Part shown: in pieces, positions 46,931 to 55,021 of the stretch | Layout: each line of letters starts with the position of its first letter | Position numbering within the stretch: the stretch's first letter is position 1 | Assembly: GCF_041346945.1 (NCBI RefSeq) | Contig: NZ_CP166850.1 | Span: 8,044,501 to 8,108,500, forward strand | DNA from: Amycolatopsis sp. cg9 | GTDB lineage: Bacteria; Actinomycetota; Actinomycetes; Mycobacteriales; Pseudonocardiaceae | Length of the DNA: 64,000 bases | Direction of reading: 5' to 3' | The notes under the pieces: model-generated | Databases searched by the model: none | The model's input: the letters and a program-made list of their open reading frames with translations, nothing else | What the model was told of the DNA's origin: nothing | Program-made: the position numbers and the translations under genes

Positions 46931-48224
46931 CCGCGTACTCCCCCGCCGGCGCCGCGACCACCCGGCGGTCCACAATGGACTGCAGGATCTCCCCCACCCG
47001 CACCGCCGTGTTCGAAAGCAGCGACGACGTGATGCCGTGCGTGTGCTCGGTACCGCCCTGGAGGTAGATCCCGCCCCGCAGCTCGGCTTCCGTCGTGAGG
47101 CGGTAGTCGCGCTCGACGCGCAGCCGGCCTTCTTCATCCCGCGAGCAGCGCGGACCCAGCTCGCCCAGCAGCGGCGTCGGGTCGGCGGGCCGGTAGCCGG
47201 TGGCGTAGACGACCGCGTCGGCTTCCAGCACCGTCCGCTCGCCCGTCGTCAGCGACTCGACCGTGGCCGAGACGGACGTCCCGGTGTCGGTCACCTCGAC
47301 CGGGCGGGAGACGTTGAACAGCCGCAGGCGTTCCACCCCGAGGACCTTCTCGCGGTAGACGCGCCGGTAGAGCTCGTCGATCAGGTCGATGTCGACGGCG
47401 GAGTAGTTAGTCGCGCCGTGGTAGCGCATCAGGCGGTCCTTGACCGGCTCGCCCGCGCGGTAGAACTGGTCGACGGCCTCCGGGTCGAAGATCCGGTTCG
47501 CGAACGCGCTGTCGTCGGCGGGGCTGTAGCCGTAGCGGGCGAACACCGCGCACACCTCGGCGTGCGGGAACTCGTCGTGCAGCAGCGCGGCGACCTCGGC
47601 CGCGCTCTGGCCGGCGCCCACGACGACGAACCGCCGGGGCGAGGTGCCGCGAAGGGCGTCGACGCGGAACAGCAGCTCGCTGTTGTGCCAGATCCGCGGC
47701 CCCGCGGTGATCCCCTCGGGCAGCTGCGGGCGCAGGCCGGTGCCCACCACCAGGTTCCGGGCGCGCAACGCCGAGCCGTCCGACGCCTCGACGTCGAAGT
47801 AGGCCACTTCCGGACCGTCGTACACCGGCTTCACCGACACGACCTCGGTGCCGTACGAGACGACGTCATCGACCTTCGCGGCCGCCCACTCGAAGTAGTC
47901 GTGGAACTCGACCCGCAGCGGGAAGAGGTTCTTGTGGTTGATGAAGTCGACCAGCCGCCCCGCCGAGTGGAGGTAGTTGAGGAAGCTGAACTCGCTGGTC
48001 GGGTTCCGCATGGTGACCAGGTCCTTCAGGAACGACACCTGCATGGTGGCGGTGTCGATCAGCATCCCGCGGTGCCAGCCGAAGCGCGGCTGCCGCTCGA
48101 GGAAGTGCGCGGTCACCGGCTCCCCGACTCCGGCGTTGTGCTCGGCGAGGGCGATCGCGAGGGCCAGGTTCGAAGGTCCGAAGCCCACGCCGACGATGTC
48201 GTAGATCGGGACCTCTGCAGTCAT
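46917..48224 (-). CDS. L-ornithine N5-monooxygenase (SidA/PvdA family)
   Basis: 435 residues, family length. FAD motif GVGFGPSNLALAIALAE (residues 12-28), the substrate and flavin region MQVSFLKDLVTMRNPTSEFSFLNYL, NADPH motif VVGAGQSAAE near 206-215, and C-terminal VYATGYRP. These enzymes hydroxylate the side-chain amine of free L-ornithine, giving N5-hydroxyornithine, the hydroxamate precursor. Divergent from the formyltransferase across overlapping iron boxes, so both are made under iron limitation. A lysine N6-monooxygenase is the less likely alternative. Confidence 0.92.
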   Translation of the reverse strand: MTAEVPIYDIVGVGFGPSNLALAIALAEHNAGVGEPVTAHFLERQPRFGWHRGMLIDTATMQVSFLKDLVTMRNPTSEFSFLNYLHSAGRLVDFINHKNLFPLRVEFHDYFEWAAAKVDDVVSYGTEVVSVKPVYDGPEVAYFDVEASDGSALRARNLVVGTGLRPQLPEGITAGPRIWHNSELLFRVDALRGTSPRRFVVVGAGQSAAEVAALLHDEFPHAEVCAVFARYGYSPADDSAFANRIFDPEAVDQFYRAGEPVKDRLMRYHGATNYSAVDIDLIDELYRRVYREKVLGVERLRLFNVSRPVEVTDTGTSVSATVESLTTGERTVLEADAVVYATGYRPADPTPLLGELGPRCSRDEEGRLRVERDYRLTTEAELRGGIYLQGGTEHTHGITSSLLSNTAVRVGEILQSIVDRRVVAAPAGEYAVSAR

Positions 48225-48260
48225 GTTGCTCCCTCGCGCGCTCCGGTACCGTTCAGGGAA

Positions 48261-48291
48261 CCCTAACCTAACTTAGGCGAGCCTCGCCTAG
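48261..48291. promoter_or_regulatory. overlapping iron boxes between monooxygenase and formyltransferase
   Basis: CCCTAACCTAACTTAGGCG (48261-48279) and TTAGGCGAGCCTCGCCTAG (48273-48291) overlap in the 115-bp divergent gap, the arrangement seen where iron regulator dimers bind on opposite faces. Confidence 0.75.
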
Positions 48292-48339
48292 TACGTTCGT
48301 GGTGATGTTCGTCCCCCGATCACGAAAGGGCACTCTCGA

Positions 48340-49284
48340 ATGCGCGTGGCGATGTTCGGCTACCAGACCTGGGGGCACCGGACCCTCCAGGCGCTCATCG
48401 ACGCCGGGCACGACGTCGCCCTCGTGGTGACGCACCCGAAGAGCGACCACGCCTACGAGCGGATCTGGGCCGACTCGGTCGCCGACCTCGCCGAGGCCAA
48501 CGGCATCCGCGTCCTGCTGCGCAACCGCCCGGACGACGCCGAGCTGCTGGCCGAGCTCACGGCCGCCGACCTCGACCTGATCGTGGCGAACAACTGGCGC
48601 ACCTGGCTGCCCCCGGAGATCTACGACCTCCCGCGGCACGGCACGCTCAACATCCACGACTCGCTGCTGCCGGCGTACGCGGGCTTCTCCCCGCTCATCT
48701 GGGCGCTGATCAACGGCGAGCCCGAGGTCGGCGTCACCGCCCACATGATGGACGGCGAACTCGACGCGGGTGACATCGTCCTGCAGCGCGCGATCCCGGT
48801 CGGCCCGGCGGACACCACGACCGACCTGTTCCACCGCACGGTCGACCTGATCGCCCCGCTCACGGCCGAGGCCATCACGAAGATCGAGACGGGCTACACC
48901 CCGGTGCCGCAGGACCGCTCGAAGGCCAGCTTCTTCCACAAGCGTGCCCGCCGCGACAGCCTGATCGACTGGACCCTGCCGCCGGCGGACCTCGAGCGCT
49001 TCGTGCGCGCGCTGTCCGACCCGTACCCGAACGCGTTCACCCACCACCGCGGCCAGGAGCTGCGGATCCTCCAGGCATCGGTCTCGGAAGGGCACTACGG
49101 CGGCACGCCGGGCCGGATCTTCATCAAGGAAGGCGACGGCGTCGTGATCGTGGCCGGCCCGGACGCGCGGAGCGGGCGGTCGCCCGGTCTCGTGGTCGAG
49201 CGGGTCCGCACCGCCGACGGGACCGACCTGAGCGCGCACGAGTACTTCAAGACCATGGGCGGGTACCTGACCGACCGGCCTTGA
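48340..49284 (+). CDS. N5-hydroxyornithine formyltransferase (methionyl-tRNA formyltransferase fold)
   Basis: 314 residues. The formyltransferase catalytic triad is in place: Asn104 and His106 (NIHDSLLPAYAG) and Asp142 region (AHMMDGELDAGD, 134-145). A C-terminal OB-like extension from about residue 210 includes DWTLPPADLERFVRALSDPYPNAFT. Homologues such as CchA of the coelichelin locus use N10-formyl-tetrahydrofolate to formylate N5-hydroxyornithine. The setting beside the monooxygenase and iron boxes, and the lack of a housekeeping fmt neighbourhood, support that role. Confidence 0.88.
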   Translation: MRVAMFGYQTWGHRTLQALIDAGHDVALVVTHPKSDHAYERIWADSVADLAEANGIRVLLRNRPDDAELLAELTAADLDLIVANNWRTWLPPEIYDLPRHGTLNIHDSLLPAYAGFSPLIWALINGEPEVGVTAHMMDGELDAGDIVLQRAIPVGPADTTTDLFHRTVDLIAPLTAEAITKIETGYTPVPQDRSKASFFHKRARRDSLIDWTLPPADLERFVRALSDPYPNAFTHHRGQELRILQASVSEGHYGGTPGRIFIKEGDGVVIVAGPDARSGRSPGLVVERVRTADGTDLSAHEYFKTMGGYLTDRP

Positions 49285-49299
49285 CCCGGTGAGCGGGAA

Positions 49300-49333
49300 A
49301 TCCTGGCCGCCACGGCGGTCCGGCGGCCAGGAT
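49300..49333. terminator. hairpin after formyltransferase
   Basis: Arms ATCCTGGCCGCC (49300-49311) and GGCGGCCAGGAT (49322-49333) pair perfectly with a 10-nt loop, 15 nt after the formyltransferase stop. The right arm contains the ATG at 49332, which argues for the later ATG (49341) as the start of the next gene. Confidence 0.7.
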
Positions 49334-49340
49334 GGCCCGC

Positions 49341-51431
49341 ATGGCCGGGATCAGCTACCTCGAAGACCACCGCACCTGGGTGCTCACCGGCGAAACCAGC
49401 ACCTACGCGCTGCGGCTCGGCGAAGCCGACGTCCCCACCCACGTCTACTGGGGTCCCCGGCTGTCCCCGGCCGACGTCGTCGAGCTCACCGGGAAAACGC
49501 TTCCCCGGTGGGATGGTTTCAACGACCCGAACGAAGGCCTCGGCGAACTCGCCGCGGCCGGCGGCACCCGCTACTGGACCCCGGCCTTGCAGCTGCGCTT
49601 CGCCGACGGCACCCGGGGGCTCGAATGGCGGTACCGGGGCCACGAAATCACCGGCGACCACCTCGGGATCTCCTTCACCGATCGCCACTACTCCGTGCGG
49701 ATCACGCTCCACTACCGCTTCCGGGCCGACGTCCTCGAACGCTGGACCGAACTGTCCGCCGACACCGACGTCGAGGTCGCCCGCGCCGACTCCGCGACCT
49801 GGGTGCTGCCCGTCCTCGAGGACTACCGGCTCAGCCACACCACCGGCCGCTGGGCGGCGGAAACCCAGCTGCGCCGGGACCCCGTCCCGCACGGCGAAAC
49901 CGTCTTCGGCAGCCGCCGCGGGATCACCAGCCACCACGCCAACCCGTGGGTCATGGTCGACGACGGCACCGCCACCGAACGCCACGGCGAGGTCTACGGT
50001 GTCGCGCTCGCGTGGAGCGGGTCGTGGCGCCTGACCACCACCCGGGCCTCGACCGGGCGCCTGACGGTCAGCGGCGGCTTCGGCCAAGACGGCGTCGTCC
50101 ACCACGTCGGACCGGGACGGCCGCTGACCACGCCGGTCGCGGCCGGCCTCCGCACCGGCGGCGGGTTCGGCGCGGCGAGCCGCGCGTGGCACGCCTACAC
50201 CCGCGAGCACGTCCTGCCGCACCCCGGCGAGCTGCGCCCGGTGCTCTACAACTCCTGGGAGGCCACGGGGTTCGCCGTCTCCGGGCGCGGCCAGCGCGCG
50301 CTCGCCGAGCGGGCCGCGGCGCTCGGGGCCGAGCTCTTCGTGCTGGACGACGGCTGGTTCGGCGCCCGCACCGGTGACCACGCCGGGCTCGGTGACTGGC
50401 ACGTCGACCGCGACCGCTTCCCGGGCGGCCTCGAGTCGCTCGTGGCCGCGGTCCACGCGCTGGGCATGAAGTTCGGGCTCTGGGTCGAGCCCGAGATGGT
50501 CAACCCCGACAGCGACCTTTACCGCGCGCACCCGGACTGGGTGCTGCACCACCCGCACCGCCGTCGCTCGGAACTGCGCAACCAGCTCGTCCTCAACTTC
50601 GCGCGGCCGGACGTCGCGGCGTGGGCGTACGACTGGCTCGACCGGCTCGTCGGCGACCACGGCGTCGACTTCCTCAAGTGGGACATGAACCGCCCGTTCA
50701 GCGAAGCGGGCTGGCCGGGCGAGGCCGACCAGGACCGGGTGTGGGTCGAACACACCCGTGCCGTGTACGCGATCCTGGACCGGTTGCGCGCGGCCCACCC
50801 CGGCCTGCGGATCGAAGCCTGCAGCGGCGGCGGGGGCCGGATCGATCTCGGCGTGCTCGCCCGCACCGACCAGGTCTGGCCGTCGGACAACACCGACGCC
50901 CTCGACCGGCTCCGCATCCAGCACGGCTACAGCCAGCTCTACCCGGCCCGCGCGATGTCGGCGTGGGTCACCGACAACCCCGGCTTCGTCACCGGCCGCT
51001 CGGTGCCGCTGCGCTTCCGGTTCCACGTCGCCATGGCCGGGGTGCTCGGGCTCGGCGGGGACATCGCGCGCTGGCCCGAAGCCGACCTCGCGTTCGCCCG
51101 GGAGATGGTCGCGCTGTACCGCGACATCCGGCCCGTGGTGCAGCACGGGGCGCTGCACCGCCTCCGGCCGCCCCTCGACGACGGGCTCGTCGCGCTCCAG
51201 TACGTCCTCGGCGACCGGTCCGTCGTCTTCGCCTACCGCCACGCCGCGCACTTCGCCGACCCGGAGCGGCCGCTGCGGCTCGAGGGCCTCGATTCCGCTC
51301 ACCGGTACCTCGATCCGGATTCCGGGACCACGCACAGCGGCGCGGTGCTGCTCGCCCACGGACTGCGGCTCGGCCTCCCGACCGGCGACTTCGCGAGCAC
51401 GGTCGTCCGGCTGGAACGAATCCCGCACTAG
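49341..51431 (+). CDS. alpha-galactosidase, GH36
   Basis: 696 residues from ATG 49341 (an ATG at 49332 lies within the preceding hairpin). N-terminal beta-supersandwich, catalytic TIM barrel and C-terminal beta domain, as in family GH36. Motifs: LDDGWFGART with GDWHVDRDRFPGGL, LWVEPEMVNPDSDLYRAHPDW, nucleophile Asp448 (FLKWDMNR) and acid/base Asp516 (WPSDNTDALDR). It lacks a signal peptide, so it acts inside the cell on imported alpha-galactosides such as melibiose or raffinose, consistent with the ABC importer that follows. Confidence 0.93.
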   Translation: MAGISYLEDHRTWVLTGETSTYALRLGEADVPTHVYWGPRLSPADVVELTGKTLPRWDGFNDPNEGLGELAAAGGTRYWTPALQLRFADGTRGLEWRYRGHEITGDHLGISFTDRHYSVRITLHYRFRADVLERWTELSADTDVEVARADSATWVLPVLEDYRLSHTTGRWAAETQLRRDPVPHGETVFGSRRGITSHHANPWVMVDDGTATERHGEVYGVALAWSGSWRLTTTRASTGRLTVSGGFGQDGVVHHVGPGRPLTTPVAAGLRTGGGFGAASRAWHAYTREHVLPHPGELRPVLYNSWEATGFAVSGRGQRALAERAAALGAELFVLDDGWFGARTGDHAGLGDWHVDRDRFPGGLESLVAAVHALGMKFGLWVEPEMVNPDSDLYRAHPDWVLHHPHRRRSELRNQLVLNFARPDVAAWAYDWLDRLVGDHGVDFLKWDMNRPFSEAGWPGEADQDRVWVEHTRAVYAILDRLRAAHPGLRIEACSGGGGRIDLGVLARTDQVWPSDNTDALDRLRIQHGYSQLYPARAMSAWVTDNPGFVTGRSVPLRFRFHVAMAGVLGLGGDIARWPEADLAFAREMVALYRDIRPVVQHGALHRLRPPLDDGLVALQYVLGDRSVVFAYRHAAHFADPERPLRLEGLDSAHRYLDPDSGTTHSGAVLLAHGLRLGLPTGDFASTVVRLERIPH

Positions 51432-51496
51432 AGATCGGATCTATCGGCCGCTCGTCGCCGGTTTCGCGGGGTTCTGCTGCTTGACAGGCCGTTAGA

Positions 51497-51531
51497 CATC
51501 AGATCAAATGCGTCATACATCACATCTGATG
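51497..51531. promoter_or_regulatory. operator-like inverted repeat upstream of sugar ABC operon
   Basis: CATCAGAT (51497-51504) and ATCTGATG (51524-51531) flank a 19-nt spacer and follow a TTGACA at 51481-51486. The right arm ends at the GGGAGG ribosome binding site. It suits repression of the importer by an unseen regulator, since no regulator gene adjoins the operon. Confidence 0.5.
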
Positions 51532-51540
51532 GGAGGCGCG

Positions 51541-52812
51541 ATGAGAAGGTCACTGGCGCTGGGCGCGGCCGCGCTCCTGGCGGTGAGCGCGTGCTCGGTC
51601 GGGTCCGGCACCGGAAGCGGCGGCGGCACCGAAATCACCTTCCTGACCTTCGAAACCCCGAACCTCACCCCGGCCTACTGGGACGCGGCCATCAAGCGCG
51701 TCACCGACAAGAACCCGGGCATCAAGGTGAAGAAGCTCGTCGCCCCGACCGCCGACGGCCGGACGTCCTACGCGAAGCAGCTCCTGCAGTCCGGCCAGTT
51801 CCCGGACGTGCTGATCGCCGTCGACTCGGCGGGCTTCGCCGAGGCCGGCAACCTCTACGCCTGGACGCCCGCCGAGCTCGCGGACTTCCAGTTCCCCGAA
51901 GCCAACCCGGTCAACGGGAAGTACTACCAGCTGCCGGCGAACACCCAGACCATCCCGCCGATCTACTACAACAAGAAGATGTTCGCCGACGCGGGCATCG
52001 CCGCGCCGCCGAAGACGTGGGACGAGCTGGTCGCCGACGCCGGGAAGCTCGAGGACAAGGGCTTCGCGCCGTTCACCATCGGCGGCGGCAAGGACGGCTT
52101 CCCGTCGTCGATGATCCTCTCCGGCCTGGTCGGCACCGAGGTCTACCGCACCACGCCGGACTGGCTGACCCGGCGCCGCCAGGACAAGGTCAAGTTCGCC
52201 GATCCCGTGTTCCAGCACGCGTTCGCGAAACTCGCCGACCTCGCCGCGAAGGGGTACGTGGACAAGACGAGCGTGTCCCGCGACTACGCGGCGACCGAGC
52301 AGGCCTTCCTCGACGGCAAGAGCGCGATGTACCCGATGGGCAACTGGTTCGCCGCGAACGCCGACTCGAAGAAGCACGACTTCGAGGTGGGCGTCTTCGA
52401 CTTCCCCACCGAGGACGGCGAGCTCGTCGTCCCGGCCTACACCGGCGGCGGCATGATCGTGAACGCGAAGGCCGCGAACCTCGACGCCGCCAAGAAGTTC
52501 GCGCTCGGCTTCCAGCTGGACAAGGACCAGCTCGACGCGTCGGTCAAGGCCGACGGCCTGTTCCCGGCGATCAAGGGCTACACCCCGCCGGCCGACGTCG
52601 GGCCGACGTTCAAGGCCGGGTACGACCTCTACACCCGGGCGGTGCGGCAGAACGCCGTCGTCCACGCGTTCCGGTGGGAGACCGCCGACGACGGGCTGCT
52701 GCCCGGGATGAAGGACAAGGTCGACCAGGCCGCCCAGGACGTCATCACCGGCCGCAAGTCGGTGGCCGACGCGTGCGCGTTCCTGGACACCGAGTGGGCG
52801 AAGGCGGGCTGA
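51541..52812 (+). CDS. sugar ABC transporter substrate-binding lipoprotein
   Basis: 423 residues from ATG 51541 (GGGAGG 5-10 nt upstream; the earlier ATG at 51508 is in the promoter). Lipoprotein signal with lipobox VSACSVG. The body is a family 1 solute-binding protein (EITFLTFETPN, TIPPIYYNKKMFADAGI, PMGNWFAAN), typical of actinomycete oligosaccharide importers. First gene of a three-gene operon with two permeases. Its partner enzyme upstream suggests alpha-galactosides as ligand. Confidence 0.9.
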   Translation: MRRSLALGAAALLAVSACSVGSGTGSGGGTEITFLTFETPNLTPAYWDAAIKRVTDKNPGIKVKKLVAPTADGRTSYAKQLLQSGQFPDVLIAVDSAGFAEAGNLYAWTPAELADFQFPEANPVNGKYYQLPANTQTIPPIYYNKKMFADAGIAAPPKTWDELVADAGKLEDKGFAPFTIGGGKDGFPSSMILSGLVGTEVYRTTPDWLTRRRQDKVKFADPVFQHAFAKLADLAAKGYVDKTSVSRDYAATEQAFLDGKSAMYPMGNWFAANADSKKHDFEVGVFDFPTEDGELVVPAYTGGGMIVNAKAANLDAAKKFALGFQLDKDQLDASVKADGLFPAIKGYTPPADVGPTFKAGYDLYTRAVRQNAVVHAFRWETADDGLLPGMKDKVDQAAQDVITGRKSVADACAFLDTEWAKAG

Positions 52813-52813
52813 C

Positions 52814-53704
52814 TTGGCCACCCGCAGGCCGGTCCTGCCGCGGCTCGGGCACTTCGCGTCGTTCGGCGCTCCGGGCGTGCTCGTCTACCTGTGCTTCGTG
52901 CTGGCCCCGATCCTGATCAGCTTCGGGTACAGCCTCACGAACTACAACCCGTTCAAGCCGCCGGTGAAGTTCACCGGGCTCGACAACTACCGGCTGCTCT
53001 TCACCGACCAGCAGTTCCTCACCGCGCTGAAGGTGACCACGATCCTGACGCTGATCGTGGTCATCGTGCCCAACGTCCTCGGCCTCGGGGTCGCACTGCT
53101 GCTGGACCGGAAAGGCTGGCTGTACCACGCGTTGCGGAGCGTGTTCTTCACGCCGGTGATCCTCAGCTCGGTCGTCGTCTCGATCGTCTGGTCGCGGTTG
53201 CTCGACGGCGAGGGACCGCTCAACACGTTGTTGCGGGCACTGGGGGTCGAGCACCCGCCGGGCTGGCTGTCCGATCCCGACCTGGCGCTGTACTCGGTCG
53301 CCTCGATCGTGTGCTGGCAGCTGCTCGGGTTCTGCGTCGTCGTCTACCTGGCCGGGCTGCAGGGCGTGCCGGCGGAACTGCTGGAGGCGGCGGAGATCGA
53401 CGGCGCCGGGCCGCTGCGGCGGTTCCGGGCGGTCACCTGGCCGCTGCTGGCGCCGTCGCTGACGATCACCACGGTGGTCCTGCTCATCTCCGCGTTCAAG
53501 ACCTACGACTACGTCAAGGTGATCACCAACGGCGGCCCGGGTTCCGGCGCCACCGCGACGATCGCGTTCGACGTGCTGCAGACCGGCTTCGACGCCAACC
53601 ACGTCGGCTACGCGTCCGCGATGGCGGTGCTGATGCTGGTGATCGTCGCGGTCGTGACGACCGTCGTGCTGAACTTCCTCCGCCGCCGGGAGGTGGACCT
53701 GTGA
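52814..53704 (+). CDS. sugar ABC transporter permease, MalF-type
   Basis: 296 residues from TTG 52814, one base after the preceding stop; six helices. The EAA loop (EAAEIDGAGPLRRFRAVTWPLL, one stretch near residues 192-213) contacts the ATPase. It overlaps the next permease by 4 nt. Confidence 0.9.
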   Translation: MATRRPVLPRLGHFASFGAPGVLVYLCFVLAPILISFGYSLTNYNPFKPPVKFTGLDNYRLLFTDQQFLTALKVTTILTLIVVIVPNVLGLGVALLLDRKGWLYHALRSVFFTPVILSSVVVSIVWSRLLDGEGPLNTLLRALGVEHPPGWLSDPDLALYSVASIVCWQLLGFCVVVYLAGLQGVPAELLEAAEIDGAGPLRRFRAVTWPLLAPSLTITTVVLLISAFKTYDYVKVITNGGPGSGATATIAFDVLQTGFDANHVGYASAMAVLMLVIVAVVTTVVLNFLRRREVDL

Positions 53705-54510
53705 CCCGCCCCGCGGTCGCCGTGCTCGTCAGCGCGGTGTTCTTCGTGCCGCTGTACCTGGTGCTGGCCAACGTGTTCAAGCGGGGCGACCTGATCGCGG
53801 CGGAACCGGCGGCCCCGCCGCTGCCGCCGACACTGGCCAACGTGCACGCGGTGCTGACCCGCCCGGACGGGCTGTTCTGGGTCAGCCTGACCAACAGCGT
53901 CGTGGTCACGGTGTCGTCGATCCTGGTCCTGACGGTGCTTTCGGCGATGCTCGGCCACTACCTGGCGCGCTCGGGCAAGCGGTGGACGAAGGTGCTGACG
54001 CTGGTGCTGCTGGCCGGGCTGATGATCCCGCCGCAGGTCATCCTGATCCCGATCACGGACGTCCTGCGCGTCACCCACCTGATGGCGACGCTGCCGGGGC
54101 TGATCCTGTTCAACGTCGGCTACTACGTGCCGTTCGGGGTGTTCGTGTTCTCGGGCTTCATCCGCGGCGTCCCGGTGGAACTGGAGGAAGCGGCGCTGCT
54201 GGACGGCGCGAGCCGGCTGCAGGTGTTCTGGCGCGTGGTGTTCCCGCTGCTGCGCCCGGCGACGGCGTCGGTGCTGATCTTCCTGGGCGTGTGGATCTGG
54301 AACGACTTCATCGACCCGCTGATCATCCTCGGGCCGAGCCAGGGCACGACGATCACCACCGGCATCTACCGCTCGATCGGCCAGTACCAGGCGGACCTCG
54401 GCAGCGTGTTCGCCCTGATGTTCCTGGCGACGCTGCCGGTGCTGATCTTCTACCTGGCGCTGCAGAAGCAGTTCGTGAAGGGCCTGACCGGCGGCGCGAC
54501 GAAGGGCTAG
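53701..54510 (+). CDS. sugar ABC transporter permease, MalG-type
   Basis: 269 residues from GTG 53701; six helices and the EAA loop LEEAALLDGASRLQVFWRVVFP. Pairs with the preceding permease. No ATPase gene follows, so the transporter probably borrows a shared MsiK-type ATPase, as actinomycete sugar importers commonly do. Confidence 0.9.
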   Translation: MTRPAVAVLVSAVFFVPLYLVLANVFKRGDLIAAEPAAPPLPPTLANVHAVLTRPDGLFWVSLTNSVVVTVSSILVLTVLSAMLGHYLARSGKRWTKVLTLVLLAGLMIPPQVILIPITDVLRVTHLMATLPGLILFNVGYYVPFGVFVFSGFIRGVPVELEEAALLDGASRLQVFWRVVFPLLRPATASVLIFLGVWIWNDFIDPLIILGPSQGTTITTGIYRSIGQYQADLGSVFALMFLATLPVLIFYLALQKQFVKGLTGGATKG

Positions 54511-54511
54511 C

Positions 54512-54537
54512 GCCGCACTTTCACGTGAAAGTGCGGC
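54512..54537. repeat. 26-bp perfect palindrome between convergent genes
   Basis: Arms GCCGCACTTTCAC and GTGAAAGTGCGGC meet at CACGTG. Same sequence as the element inside NRPS MT3 (32645-32670). It sits between the permease stop and the GNAT gene and can serve as terminator. The GNAT stop codon and last codons fall inside it. Confidence 0.85.
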
Positions 54538-55021
54538 TTGGGAGGACCTTGACCATGGTGTCGGACTGCTCGGACCCCGCGCCCACGACCTCGTAGCCGG
54601 CCGCGAGGTAGAGCCGCTGCGCGAAGTTCTCGCGCTCGACGCTGAGGCTGATCCGCGCGATGCCGGCCTCCTTCGCGCGGGCCTCGACGGCGTGCAGCAA
54701 CGCGCGTCCGATGCCGCGGCCGCGCCAGGCCGCCGCCACGCCGATGGTCAGCTCCGGGACGTCGGCGGCCACGAACCCGTAGCCCGGGTCGCCGGGCGGG
54801 AAGAAGCGCAGCCAGGCCGCGCCCGCCCGCTCGCCGTCCGCTTCGGCGACCACGCCCAGGTCGGTGTCCCGCGGCCAGCCGGCGATGTAGTGCGCGGTGT
54901 TCGGCGCGGCCAGTACGCGGCGGCGGCTCTTCGGCTGCCACGCCGGAGACCAGTTGACCGCGGCCACCAGCATGTCGGCCAGGAAGTCGCCGTCGTCGGC
55001 GGTCGCCGGGCGGAGCTTCAC
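54521..55021 (-). CDS. GNAT family N-acetyltransferase
   Basis: 166 residues from GTG 55021, overlapping the ABC-F stop by 4 nt (GTGA). GNAT motif A is visible (LTIGVAAAWRGRGIGRALL, with the Q/RxxGxG/A acetyl-CoA loop), followed by ISLSVERENFAQRLYLAAGYEVVG. It transfers an acetyl group from acetyl-CoA to an unknown amine. The final residues (PSRTFT) and the stop are encoded by the palindromic element at 54512-54537, so the original C-terminus may have been altered by that element. Confidence 0.85.
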   Translation of the reverse strand: MKLRPATADDGDFLADMLVAAVNWSPAWQPKSRRRVLAAPNTAHYIAGWPRDTDLGVVAEADGERAGAAWLRFFPPGDPGYGFVAADVPELTIGVAAAWRGRGIGRALLHAVEARAKEAGIARISLSVERENFAQRLYLAAGYEVVGAGSEQSDTMVKVLPSRTFT

